Source: a virus. From it: a DNA stretch of 31,932 nucleotides. Shown here one piece after another: positions 6,617 through 12,328 of the stretch (positions are counted from its first letter, which is position 1; every line of letters begins with the position of its first letter). Under the pieces are notes generated by a model that did no database searches, had not been told where the DNA came from, and saw nothing but the letters and a program-made list of their open reading frames with translations. The translations under genes were made by a program, and so were the position numbers. The DNA is taken from positions 1 through 31,932 of IMG/VR virus record IMGVR_UViG_3300050821_023990. One strand, 5' to 3'.

Positions 6617-6875
6617 CTTCGTACTCGCGCTCGCGTTCGACGGCGACTCGCCCGACTTCGCGCACGGCGTCGAGATTGGCCGGCTGTGGGAGCAGCTCCG
6701 CTTCGAGCCGGACGAGGCGGTCGAGCAGCTCGTGCATGCCGTGAATGCCGAGATGTGCATGCGGATCGGCGAGGCGCTCGGCCGTCCCTTCGAGGCGGAC
6801 GTGCTCGACGACGTGTGGATGGAGGTCCGCTACGGGCCGGCCGAGCTGACTACTACACAGGAGGACCCGACATGA
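6606..6875 (+). CDS. Hypothetical 89-residue protein
   Basis: The GTG start at 6606 lies shortly after GGAGGACGA. The product mixes strands and helices (FVLALAFDGDSPDFAHGVEIG; DEAVEQLVHAVNAEMCMRIGEALG; DDVWMEVRYGPAEL) and reads as a compact globular domain. The family is not recognised. Confidence 0.6.
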   Translation: MAGDFVLALAFDGDSPDFAHGVEIGRLWEQLRFEPDEAVEQLVHAVNAEMCMRIGEALGRPFEADVLDDVWMEVRYGPAELTTTQEDPT

Positions 6876-7084
6876 CGCTGACGAGGCCGACCCGCGAGAA
6901 CATGCGCCGCGTCGAGACGCTGATGATGGAGGCGGACGCTTGCTACGAGAAGGCGCACGCGGCCGTGGTCGAGGGCTCTTCGGTGGGTGCCCGCAAGTGG
7001 TTCGACGCGGCTGCTGCGGCTCTGCGCGCGGCTCGTCTCGCCGACCCGCATGCGAGATTCGATTTGCAGGCCACGAATGGCTGA
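6872..7084 (+). CDS. Hypothetical 70-residue helical protein
   Basis: ATG 6872 follows AGGAGG (6859-6864) and overlaps the previous stop. The product is one amphipathic helix pair (REEN-like start, then VETLMMEADACYEKAHAAVV and KWFDAAAAALRAARLAD). It ends overlapping ATG 7077. The function is unknown. Confidence 0.6.
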   Translation: MTLTRPTRENMRRVETLMMEADACYEKAHAAVVEGSSVGARKWFDAAAAALRAARLADPHARFDLQATNG

Positions 7085-7748
7085 CCAGGTGCCCGACGGG
7101 TGGACGCCGGCTTCCGACCTCGAAGAGGTGTTCGCGGTGGTCGAGCGGATGGCCCGCGCCGACGAGCGCCGCAAGGTGATCGCGGAGCTGGAATCCGAGG
7201 AGGCAGTCGAACGGCTCGCTGCGCACCGTGCCGAGAACGATGGCTGCTACGAGCCGGGCCGGAGATGGAGCGAGCTTCCCGGCAACGTGCAGGACATGTG
7301 GCGCCAGTCGTCGCGCAACCTGCTCGCCGAAGCACGCTCGACCTTGATCCGCGCCTCCCTCCTGGCCCCCGAAGGGGAGGGCGGCGGCGGTTATGCCAAA
7401 GTTCTTTCGGGCGATCAGGCGGCCAACAAAGCCGGCATAAGGGGCGACGATAGAAAGACGGAATCAATCCATCGCCCCGTGTCGGCAGTCGCAAACTCTC
7501 CGCAAACTTCGGCGTCGTCGCCTTCCTCGGAACCTGCACGGGCGAGCGACGAGCGGACGTTCGAGTTCAGCGTGCACGGCGTGGTTCGTGCGTTCGACCA
7601 TGAGGCAGCAGACGAGCTGATTGGCGCATGGATTGGCCTCGTCGTCGAGCACAGCGGCTCGGTGAGCGTCTGGTCATCGACCGCATGCAAGGGCCTGCTC
7701 TCGAAGCCGAGACGGGGCTACGACCTGCCGACCGAGGAGAACGCATGA
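7077..7748 (+). CDS. Two-module hypothetical protein, 223 residues
   Basis: ATG 7077 overlaps the end of the upstream gene. Module 1 (residues 1-97) is helical (DLEEVFAVVERMARADERRK; LLAEARSTLIRASLLAP). A hairpin-encoded linker EGEGGGG follows. Module 2 begins with an AT-richer, Ser-rich stretch and ends in an alpha/beta segment (TFEFSVHGVVRAFDHEAADE, then VEHSGSVSVWSS). The base-composition change at about 7391-7510 and a TTATGCC/GGCATAA inverted repeat suggest that two sequences of different origin were joined here. The function is unknown. Confidence 0.55.
   Translation: MADQVPDGWTPASDLEEVFAVVERMARADERRKVIAELESEEAVERLAAHRAENDGCYEPGRRWSELPGNVQDMWRQSSRNLLAEARSTLIRASLLAPEGEGGGGYAKVLSGDQAANKAGIRGDDRKTESIHRPVSAVANSPQTSASSPSSEPARASDERTFEFSVHGVVRAFDHEAADELIGAWIGLVVEHSGSVSVWSSTACKGLLSKPRRGYDLPTEENA
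7366..7377. repeat. Intragenic GC hairpin at a module boundary
   Basis: CCCC (7366-7369), loop CGAA, GGGG (7374-7377). It encodes the linker between the two modules of the gene at 7077. It is the weakest member of the hairpin series found down to 12.0 kb. Confidence 0.55.
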
Positions 7749-8179
7749 CCGTCGTTACGACTCAGCGTGGCGAGACGTTTGCCGGCTACAACGAGCTGGA
7801 GGCGATGTGCTGCCCGTCGTGCGCGGTGCTGTACGCCGTGCCAGCCCGGCTCATCGCAAGCGCTCGCAAGCGTGGAAACTGGGAGCGCACCTGGTTCTGC
7901 CCGAACGGGCACGAGCTGGGCTACAACGATCCGCCTGGCGAGTCGGAGGCGTCGAAGCTGAAGCGCCAGCTCAGATGGGCCGAGGATCACGCCGCCAGCC
8001 TGCGAGCCAGCCTCGACCAGTCAGAGGCGAGCCGACGCGCGCAGAAGGCGGCGACGACTCGGCTGAGAAGACGCGTGGCTGCCGGGGTGTGTCCGTGCTG
8101 CAGGCGCACCTTCCAACAGCTCACTCGGCACATGGCTTCGCAGCATTCCGACTTCTCGACCGAGGAGAGAAGCGCATGA
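7745..8179 (+). CDS. Double zinc-finger coiled-coil protein, 144 residues
   Basis: Residues 22-55 carry CCPSC and a later CPNGH, a zinc-ribbon pair. Residues 65-110 form a coiled coil (ASKLKRQLRWAEDHAASLRA, SLDQSEASRRAQKAATT). Residues 114-133 are a C2H2 finger (CPCCRRTFQQLTRHMASQH). The same three-part layout occurs in small phage proteins annotated only as zinc-finger proteins. DNA or RNA binding is plausible. It starts in an ATGA overlap. Confidence 0.7.
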   Translation: MTVVTTQRGETFAGYNELEAMCCPSCAVLYAVPARLIASARKRGNWERTWFCPNGHELGYNDPPGESEASKLKRQLRWAEDHAASLRASLDQSEASRRAQKAATTRLRRRVAAGVCPCCRRTFQQLTRHMASQHSDFSTEERSA

Positions 8180-8568
8180 GCGACGTGCGTCGCTTCATCA
8201 ACCACGACGAGGACCGGATCCAGCATCGCGTCCGGGTCTGCGAGGTCTCGGGCCTCGTCGACTGCGCGAGCAAAGCGCACAAGGCGGATCCATGCGACCT
8301 CGTGACGTTCGAGTTCGGCCGCGACTGGCTGCTGGAGCAGATCCACACCCCGGACGCCGAGGCTGCCACCCCCTCGTCTGTACGTGAACCGAGCGCGCAG
8401 GATGTGATCGACGCGCTGCGGATCGGACTCGCCGCGAACGAGGAGCGCACGGTCAATCTGCTGCATCACCTCCTCGCGCTAGCGCCTGAGACGGACCCGC
8501 ACCGCGGGACCGACGGCCTGGTGGCGCTGCTCTGGAGAGCCCAGGAGGCCACCGATGCCGTCGCCTGA
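8176..8568 (+). CDS. Hypothetical 130-residue two-part protein
   Basis: The N-terminal half is strand-rich with three cysteines (RIQHRVRVCEVSGLVDCASK; DPCDLVTFEFGRDWL). A Pro/Ser linker (TPSSVREPS, about residues 73-81) leads to a helical second half (AQDVIDALRIGLAANEERTV; NLLHHLLALAPETD). It fits the modular style of the neighbouring genes. It overlaps the next start by 14 bases. No function is recognised. Confidence 0.6.
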   Translation: MSDVRRFINHDEDRIQHRVRVCEVSGLVDCASKAHKADPCDLVTFEFGRDWLLEQIHTPDAEAATPSSVREPSAQDVIDALRIGLAANEERTVNLLHHLLALAPETDPHRGTDGLVALLWRAQEATDAVA

Positions 8569-8824
8569 TCCCATGGGCCGCGTACAGCAGCCAGTCGCGG
8601 TGAGAGCCGCGCGGTACTTCGGCTGGCACGACAAGCCGCGCGTATCGGTCCGCGTCAACGATGGCGCTGTAGTGGTCGGCGAGCACGCTGGCCGCAAGCT
8701 GCTGATGGTCTACCACGAGCGCGGTGACAGGCTGAAGGTCGGCAGCGGCACCCATGTCAACCTGACGGAGCGGCAGCGCGTCGCTCTCATCGAAGCACTT
8801 GGAGGCGAGGCCCATGTCGCCTGA
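8555..8824 (+). CDS. Hypothetical 89-residue beta-rich protein
   Basis: ATG 8555 lies inside the end of the previous gene, after GGAGG (8545-8549). The product is mostly strands (RVSVRVNDGAVVVGEHAG; KLLMVYHERGDRLKVGSG) with a terminal helix (TERQRVALIEALGG). The family is not recognised. Confidence 0.58.
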   Translation: MPSPDPMGRVQQPVAVRAARYFGWHDKPRVSVRVNDGAVVVGEHAGRKLLMVYHERGDRLKVGSGTHVNLTERQRVALIEALGGEAHVA

Positions 8825-9674
8825 GCCTGCTCGTGAGGACACGGGGGGCGGGCGCTTCCGCAAGCTGCCCGTCGAGGTCGAGGCGATGCGCTGGGACGGC
8901 AGCGAGCAGGGAATCAACGAGATCGCTGCCTGGATCAAGGGGCACATCTCGTTGGACGACAATGACGGCGAGCCGCTGCTGAGCTGGGTGACGCCCGGCG
9001 ACGACTACAAGGCCGTAAAGGACGTGCAGCTCGTGACGCTGCACGGCTACGTCGGCGTCAGCGAGGGCGATTGGGTCGTCCGTACCGTCAAGGGCGACTT
9101 CTATCCGTGCAACGCGCTCGTCTTCGATGCCACCCACGAGCGCGCCGCCTCCGCGTCTTCGTCCAAGGACGAGGAGGGCGGGCTGGACGACGACGAGCGC
9201 GAGCTGCTGAACACGCTCAAGTCGCAGGACGCTGAGCGCGTCGAGATCGAGGGGGACTACATCGATGCGATGCAGAGACTCGGCTACGAGCTGGTTGTGC
9301 ATAACGAGCGCGACGGTCCGTGCTTCGGCTGCTCGCTCTCGAAGATGTTCGACCAGCTCGCCGCCCCCTCCGTCTCCCAGCAGGGGACGGCAGCATTCAG
9401 AGCGGCGCTCGACGAGTTCTTCCCCGAGGACGAGGTCGACCTGATCGAGCGGCTCGTCGATGAGCATCTCGGCTCCCAGCGGGGGACGGGAGGGGTTCTG
9501 CGCACTCGCGCGTGTCCGACTCACGGGAACCTTCACGTCGCGCCGCCGGGCATCGAGCCAATCACGCACTGTCCAGTGCTCTGCATCGATGAGGAGGAGT
9601 GCAGCGAGCCGCTTGGTCCGATCCGCGATTGGGTGCCCGCCCCTTCCCAGCAGAAGGGCGGCGGGCATGGCTGA
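8814..9674 (+). CDS. PGDYG-type phage protein with extra C-terminal modules
   Basis: ATG 8814 follows GGAGG (8801-8805). Residues 13-110 match the common phage PGDYG domain: FRKLPVEVEAMRWDG, a middle helix (INEIAAWI), VTLHGYVGVSEGDWVVRTVK and GDFYPCNALVFDATHE. Usual family members end about here. This protein continues to 286 residues through three further short modules separated by SVSQQGT, SQRGTGG and a final SQQKGGG, each linker encoded by a GC-rich hairpin. The last module has Cys/His pairs (CPTHG, HCPVLC). The role of the PGDYG domain is not established. Confidence 0.75.
   Translation: MSPEPAREDTGGGRFRKLPVEVEAMRWDGSEQGINEIAAWIKGHISLDDNDGEPLLSWVTPGDDYKAVKDVQLVTLHGYVGVSEGDWVVRTVKGDFYPCNALVFDATHERAASASSSKDEEGGLDDDERELLNTLKSQDAERVEIEGDYIDAMQRLGYELVVHNERDGPCFGCSLSKMFDQLAAPSVSQQGTAAFRAALDEFFPEDEVDLIERLVDEHLGSQRGTGGVLRTRACPTHGNLHVAPPGIEPITHCPVLCIDEEECSEPLGPIRDWVPAPSQQKGGGHG
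9370..9390. repeat. Intragenic hairpin at a module boundary
   Basis: CCGTCTCC (9370-9377) pairs with GGGGACGG (9383-9390), seven Watson-Crick pairs plus one G-T, with loop CAGCA. It encodes the SVSQQGT linker. The same arms recur at 10134-10158. Confidence 0.8.
9473..9492. repeat. Intragenic hairpin at a module boundary
   Basis: CTCCC (9473-9477) pairs with GGGAG (9488-9492) around a 10-nt loop. The string CTCCCAGCGGGGGACGG differs by one base from the copy at 9374-9390. It encodes the SQRGTGG linker. Confidence 0.75.
9635..9666. repeat. Strong hairpin directly before a start codon
   Basis: GCCCGC (9635-9640) plus CCCTTC (9641-9646) pair with GAAGGG (9653-9658) plus GCGGGC (9661-9666), with a 2-nt bulge and loop CCAGCA. 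The next ATG is at 9667, so the purine-rich region ahead of it lies in the stem. It could limit translation of the 48-residue protein. Confidence 0.8.
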
Positions 9675-9813
9675 CGAGCGGTATTGCTGCGCATGCGACG
9701 AGCCAATTGAGGGCGAAGGCGTCGTGTTCTGGGAGGTCGATGGCGAGTGGATGTGCGACCCGTGCCACGAGTCCCTCAAGCCAGGAGGCGAGCGTCTTGT
9801 CGCCGATGCCTGA
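9667..9813 (+). CDS. 48-residue zinc-finger miniprotein
   Basis: The product MADERYCCACDEPI...WMCDPCHESL carries CxxC and CxxC knuckles about 24 residues apart, a minimal zinc ribbon or LIM-like finger. It starts at ATG 9667 inside the end of the previous gene and immediately after a strong hairpin. AGGAGGCGAG near its end (9782-9791) is the likely ribosome binding site of the next gene. Confidence 0.62.
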   Translation: MADERYCCACDEPIEGEGVVFWEVDGEWMCDPCHESLKPGGERLVADA

Positions 9814-10660
9814 TTACGAACACGACGTCTACGCCGATCCGGTGGAGGGAGGTTGGCGCTGGTACGCGCCCACGTGCCGGACGTGCGGCTGGCGTGGCGA
9901 CGTTGTGGAGACGAAGGAGATGGCGCAGCGCGACGCGAAGCAGCATCGTGACACGCAGCCCGCCCCCGTCCTCCAGGAGGAGACGGGGACGCGGGAGCTG
10001 GTGGCGCGTGCGATCGCCACGGCAGACGACTGCGGCTGGGCGTTCGACGACTTCGAGGGAGATGATGAACTCCTCGCGAAGGCCGAGTCGAACCGGGCGC
10101 ACTACATCGTGCTCGCGGATGCAGTTCTCGCCGCCGTCTCCCTGCCTTCAGGGGACGGGGAGCGGGGCGTGCTGCGTGATGCGGCGGAGAACGCCGTACA
10201 AGCGTGCTTGGGCCTGCTGCCGATCAGCGGTTCGGAGGAGTCGGGCTACCGCGTGGGCGAGCGCATCCAGCTCAAGGTGCTCGCGAACGAGCACGAGTGG
10301 GCGGACGCCGCGCAGGCAATCTGCGACCTGCACCGGGTCGCGAGTGCCTCAGGCGCCGCCGAGCGCTTCGCGGCCGGCGACGGTCAGCTCGACGAAGTAG
10401 ATGCCGGGCTGCCATTCGCGGTCTCCGGGGATCGCGAGCCCGACGTCGACCATCGCAGCGAGCCGGTCGCCGGGGATGCACTCACCGCGCCCGTGCTCGC
10501 GACGGAAGGCTCTGAAGCGCGTCTCGCCAGTGACGCGGCTTGTGATGCAGACGGCGAGGTCGTCGCGGATCGCTTCGAGGGCGGATCGGTCCACCGCCGT
10601 AGTCTCGCGGACGAAGGCAAGCCGGCGGCCGCCTCTCCTTCAGGGGAGACGGGCGGATGA
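9806..10660 (+). CDS. Modular accessory protein; last third probably antisense to a real gene
   Basis: ATG 9806 overlaps the previous stop. Module 1 (residues 1-52) has a CRTCGWRG knuckle. The hairpin-encoded linker LQEETGT leads to module 2 (RELVARAIATADDCGW...ADAVLAAV), a helical unit seen as a recurrent domain in phage proteins. SLPSGDGERG leads to module 3 (VLRDAAENAVQACLGLLP...EWADAAQAICDLH). After about residue 180 the reading runs antisense to a better-looking reverse gene (10349-10594), with poorer third-position GC and low complexity, up to the ATGA at 10657. The true C-terminus may therefore be decayed or rearranged. The function is unknown. Confidence 0.5.
   Translation: MPDYEHDVYADPVEGGWRWYAPTCRTCGWRGDVVETKEMAQRDAKQHRDTQPAPVLQEETGTRELVARAIATADDCGWAFDDFEGDDELLAKAESNRAHYIVLADAVLAAVSLPSGDGERGVLRDAAENAVQACLGLLPISGSEESGYRVGERIQLKVLANEHEWADAAQAICDLHRVASASGAAERFAAGDGQLDEVDAGLPFAVSGDREPDVDHRSEPVAGDALTAPVLATEGSEARLASDAACDADGEVVADRFEGGSVHRRSLADEGKPAAASPSGETGG
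9964..9988. repeat. Intragenic hairpin at a module boundary
   Basis: CCCCGTC (9964-9970) pairs perfectly with GACGGGG (9982-9988), enclosing CTCCAGGAGGA. It encodes the VLQEETGT linker between modules 1 and 2. The loop side holds AGGAGG, a Shine-Dalgarno-like string now in the middle of a gene. Confidence 0.8.
10134..10158. repeat. Intragenic hairpin at a module boundary
   Basis: CCGTCTCC (10134-10141) pairs with GGGGACGG (10151-10158), identical arms to the hairpin at 9370-9390, with loop CTGCCTTCA. It encodes SLPSGDGERG between modules 2 and 3. Confidence 0.8.
10349..10594 (-). CDS. Reverse-strand 81-residue protein, winged-helix-like
   Basis: Read in reverse from GTG 10594, this gives a globular-looking product: SALEAIRDDLAVCITSRVTG, FRREHGRGECIPGDRLAAMVD, VGLAIPGDREWQPGIYF and a C-terminal ELTVAGREALGGA of the kind that ends many small winged-helix proteins. 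Third codon positions are much richer in G/C in this reading than in the forward one across the same bases. It has no clear ribosome binding site; GAGACT lies 6 nt upstream of the start. It sits between hairpins at 10134-10158 and 10629-10656. The function is unknown. Confidence 0.5.
   Translation of the reverse strand: MDRSALEAIRDDLAVCITSRVTGETRFRAFRREHGRGECIPGDRLAAMVDVGLAIPGDREWQPGIYFVELTVAGREALGGA
10629..10656. repeat. Hairpin directly before a start codon
   Basis: CCGCC-TCTCC (10629-10638) pairs with GGAGA (10645-10649) and GGCGG (10652-10656), loop TTCAGG, with a two-base bulge. The Shine-Dalgarno-like GGGGAGA lies in the stem and ATG 10657 follows at once. Confidence 0.75.
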
Positions 10661-11100
10661 CGTGCGCGCACGAGAACTTCGAGGCGGCCGTGGACGTGAC
10701 GCGCCTGCACGAGCACGAGGGTGCGGACTCGCCCCACGCCTTCGTCGCCGACGTGCGCGTTTGGTGCAGAGCGTGCCGTGCGCCGCTCGGCTTCAAGGGC
10801 CTCTCGGCTGGCGTGAGCTTCGACCAGCCGATGTGCTCGCCGGACGCACTGGAGGCACGGCTGCCGTTGATGTCGCCGTCGGAACTGTCGTTGGTCGGGC
10901 CGCTGCCGGCGGTTCCCCTCGCCGCCCCGCCCGCAGGGGAGACAGGGGACGGGCGGGGGCTGCGTGAGTGGACGCTGTGGACGACCGACGGTCTGTGGCG
11001 GGTCGTCTCTGACGAGGAGCCGGAGCCCACGAGCGTCTACGAGCTGATCCGCGTCCGCGAGATCCCGTCCGGGGGAACCGACGACGATGCGGTTTCGTAG
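10657..11100 (+). CDS. Conserved phage protein with a CxxC knuckle, 147 residues
   Basis: The N-terminal 85 residues follow a pattern I recognise from many phage hypothetical proteins: CAHENFEAAVDVTRL, a FVADVRVWCRACRAPLGFKGL block with CxxC, then PMCSPDALEARLPLMSPSE. Family members are small and have no assigned function. A hairpin-encoded linker (PPAGETGDGRG, about residues 90-100) joins an extra strand-rich module (LREWTLWTTDGLWRVVSDEE; SVYELIRVREIPS). Translation may be limited by the hairpin just upstream. Confidence 0.7.
   Translation: MTCAHENFEAAVDVTRLHEHEGADSPHAFVADVRVWCRACRAPLGFKGLSAGVSFDQPMCSPDALEARLPLMSPSELSLVGPLPAVPLAAPPAGETGDGRGLREWTLWTTDGLWRVVSDEEPEPTSVYELIRVREIPSGGTDDDAVS
10925..10958. 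repeat. Strong intragenic hairpin at a module boundary
   Basis: CCCCGCCCG (10925-10933) pairs perfectly over 9 bp with CGGGCGGGG (10950-10958), with a 16-nt purine-rich loop containing GGGGAGA. It encodes PPAGETGDGRG in the 10657 gene. Confidence 0.8.
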
Positions 11101-11530
11101 GCGTCGCCGCGAGCTGGCGAGACGCCCGGCGCTGGAGATCATGCGCGAGGCGACCGCGCTCCGGAACGAGATGCGGATCACGTCGAACGTCCCGGTGAGC
11201 GCGCCGCCGGCAGCTTCTAGGCCCGCGTGGCTCCGGGTTTCAGTGTCGGTCTTGCTCGCCTTCGGCGGCGAGGAACAGTTCGACCAGGCTGATCTGGAGC
11301 GCGTCGGCGATTCGTTGGAGCGTCGGCAGCGTCGGGGTGTGTTGGCCGGTTTCGATGGCTTGGAGGTGGAGGCTGAGGCCGGCTTGTTCGCAGAGTCGGC
11401 GTTGGCTCAGTCTGCGTGTTTGGCGGCAGCGCCGGATTGCTCGGCCGAGCGCGATCTCGATCGGTGGCCCGGTTGGCACCATCGACGGCACCGTACCGGT
11501 TTTCAGGGGGTCGGCCATGCCGAGCACTGA
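11087..11530 (+). CDS. Doubtful small basic protein, 3' end antisense to the XRE gene
   Basis: ATG 11087 lies inside the end of the previous gene. The first 45 residues are basic and helical (RFRRRRRELARRPALEIMREA; TALRNEMRITS) and may be real. From about base 11237 the frame is open only because it runs antisense to the XRE-type gene, and the remaining residues have no independent support. The gene may have been truncated when the reverse gene was acquired. Confidence 0.3.
   Translation: MRFRRRRRELARRPALEIMREATALRNEMRITSNVPVSAPPAASRPAWLRVSVSVLLAFGGEEQFDQADLERVGDSLERRQRRGVLAGFDGLEVEAEAGLFAESALAQSACLAAAPDCSAERDLDRWPGWHHRRHRTGFQGVGHAEH
11240..11518 (-). CDS. XRE-family helix-turn-helix regulator, reverse strand
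   Basis: Read in reverse from ATG 11518 (92 residues; a second ATG at 11482 is possible). Residues 24-85 form a classic XRE/Cro-C1 HTH domain: IEIALGRAIRRCRQTRRLSQ, RRLCEQAGLSLHLQAIETGQ, HTPTLPTLQRIADALQISLV, ELFLAAEGE. A regulator on the opposite strand is a typical moron or immunity-type arrangement. Its start codon overlaps the ATG of the forward gene at 11517 (shared CATG). Two 11-bp direct repeats lie just upstream and could be its operators. What it regulates cannot be told from the sequence. Confidence 0.85.
   Translation of the reverse strand: MADPLKTGTVPSMVPTGPPIEIALGRAIRRCRQTRRLSQRRLCEQAGLSLHLQAIETGQHTPTLPTLQRIADALQISLVELFLAAEGEQDRH
11486..11498. promoter_or_regulatory. Near-palindrome upstream of the alternative XRE start
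   Basis: CGGCAC-C-GTACCG is a near-perfect inverted repeat (one mismatch per arm). It lies just upstream of the alternative XRE start at 11482 (reverse strand). An operator is possible but weakly supported. Confidence 0.25.
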
Positions 11531-11867
11531 GCGGGAGCGGCCGGGCACTGAGCGGATGCGAAGCGCGGAGCGCCGGGGACGGATCCGGCGTGCGCTGATC
11601 GCCGCCTACGAGCGCGGTACGGCTGGCGACGAACGCTGGAATGCGACACCCGCCGTGGACGCGCTCGAAGACGAGCTGTTCCACCCCGCCCTCGTGTCCC
11701 CCGAGCCTGGGGACGGGGACGAGCTGCGGGAGCTGCTGACCGGCGCCGCCCGCCACCTGCGCAACCTGCCAGGCACGAGAGAGAGCGATGACATCCGGTG
11801 GGCTGAGCGGCTGGAGCGCCGCGCCGCCCGCCTGTCCTCCAGAGAGCAGGAGGTCGCCGATGGCTGA
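11517..11867 (+). CDS. Two-module hypothetical protein, 116 residues
   Basis: ATG 11517 shares CATG with the start of the divergent XRE gene. Module 1 is basic and helical (RMRSAERRGRIRRALIAAYE) followed by AVDALEDELFHPAL. The hairpin-encoded linker SPEPGDGDE leads to a helical second module (LRELLTGAARHLRNLPG; RWAERLERRAARLSSREQE). It overlaps the next gene by eight bases. The function is unknown. Confidence 0.58.
   Translation: MPSTERERPGTERMRSAERRGRIRRALIAAYERGTAGDERWNATPAVDALEDELFHPALVSPEPGDGDELRELLTGAARHLRNLPGTRESDDIRWAERLERRAARLSSREQEVADG
11524..11555 (+). repeat. Two 11-bp direct repeats upstream of the XRE gene
   Basis: GCACTGAGCGG occurs at 11524-11534 and 11545-11555, exactly 21 bp apart (two helical turns). 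They lie 6 and 27 bp upstream of the XRE start codon, where autoregulatory operators are expected, and inside the 5' end of the forward gene at 11517. Confidence 0.6.
11696..11714. repeat. Intragenic hairpin at a module boundary
   Basis: GTCCCC (11696-11701) pairs with GGGGAC (11709-11714), loop CGAGCCT. It encodes the SPEPGDGDE linker of the 11517 gene. Confidence 0.7.
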
Positions 11868-12021
11868 TCGCTGCCCTCATTGCGGCGGGTCGGGGCTGCT
11901 CCAATGGCATGTTGACGGCGCGCCGTTCGGACGGCCGCACCGTTGCCAGTTCTGCAACGGAACAGGCCGCGATGACTGGCGACCCCCGTCCTCCCCACAG
12001 ACGGAGGACGCGGATGCGTAG
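11860..12021 (+). CDS. 53-residue DnaJ-type zinc-finger miniprotein
   Basis: ATG 11860 overlaps the previous gene, and CAGGAGG (11847-11853) is its ribosome binding site. The product contains CPHCGGSG and CQFCNGTG, two repeats of the CxxCxGxG motif of DnaJ zinc domains, about 25 residues apart. Such miniproteins occur in phages and may act as RNA- or protein-binding knuckles. The tail (SPQTEDADA) is encoded by a hairpin. Confidence 0.68.
   Translation: MADRCPHCGGSGLLQWHVDGAPFGRPHRCQFCNGTGRDDWRPPSSPQTEDADA
11987..12010. repeat. Perfect 8-bp hairpin at the end of a gene
   Basis: CGTCCTCC (11987-11994) pairs perfectly with GGAGGACG (12003-12010), loop CCACAGAC. It lies in the last codons of the 11860 gene. 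A two-codon ATGCGTAG follows at 12014. It may act as a weak terminator between this forward gene and the convergent reverse gene at 12026. Confidence 0.75.
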
Positions 12022-12025
12022 CCGT

Positions 12026-12229
12026 TCAGGCGACGAGCTCCAGCAGCCGGCCGAGTCGGGCTCGCTCGTGCGCGGTCAGCTCCCGGCTGCTGCCGGCACC
12101 GTCGTGGCTGTAGACGGCGTCCAGTGCCCGTGTGGGCTGTGCGGCGAGCGCCTCGGCGACCTGTTCGATGCTGCCGGTGAACAGCACGCACCACGGCCTG
12201 TCGGGATCGCAGATCATGAACGTCTGCAT
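12026..12229 (-). CDS. Reverse-strand 67-residue protein
   Basis: Read in reverse from ATG 12229, with GAGG just upstream. The product looks like a compact alpha/beta domain: MQTFMICDPDRPWCVLFTGS, IEQVAEALAAQPTRALDAVY, then HDGAGSSRELTAHERARLGR. The forward strand is merely open here and gives a low-complexity product. The gene is convergent with 11860 and divergent from rtcB. The family is not recognised. The remaining bases to 12328 hold its 5' region and the leader of rtcB. Confidence 0.6.
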   Translation of the reverse strand: MQTFMICDPDRPWCVLFTGSIEQVAEALAAQPTRALDAVYSHDGAGSSRELTAHERARLGRLLELVA

Positions 12230-12328
12230 GCCTCACAGCATCTCGCCGGGGTCTACAAGCAGAAGGCGGAGTGCGCGCCTTCCTTCGCCGGGGGAGCAGG
12301 GATGAGACCTCCAACCCAAGGAGACCGA

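Noticed and set aside
5802-7226. 474-residue reverse frame
   Set aside because: It covers several overlapping forward genes with good starts and ribosome binding sites. The product is Arg/Pro-rich with low complexity, a typical shadow in high-GC DNA.
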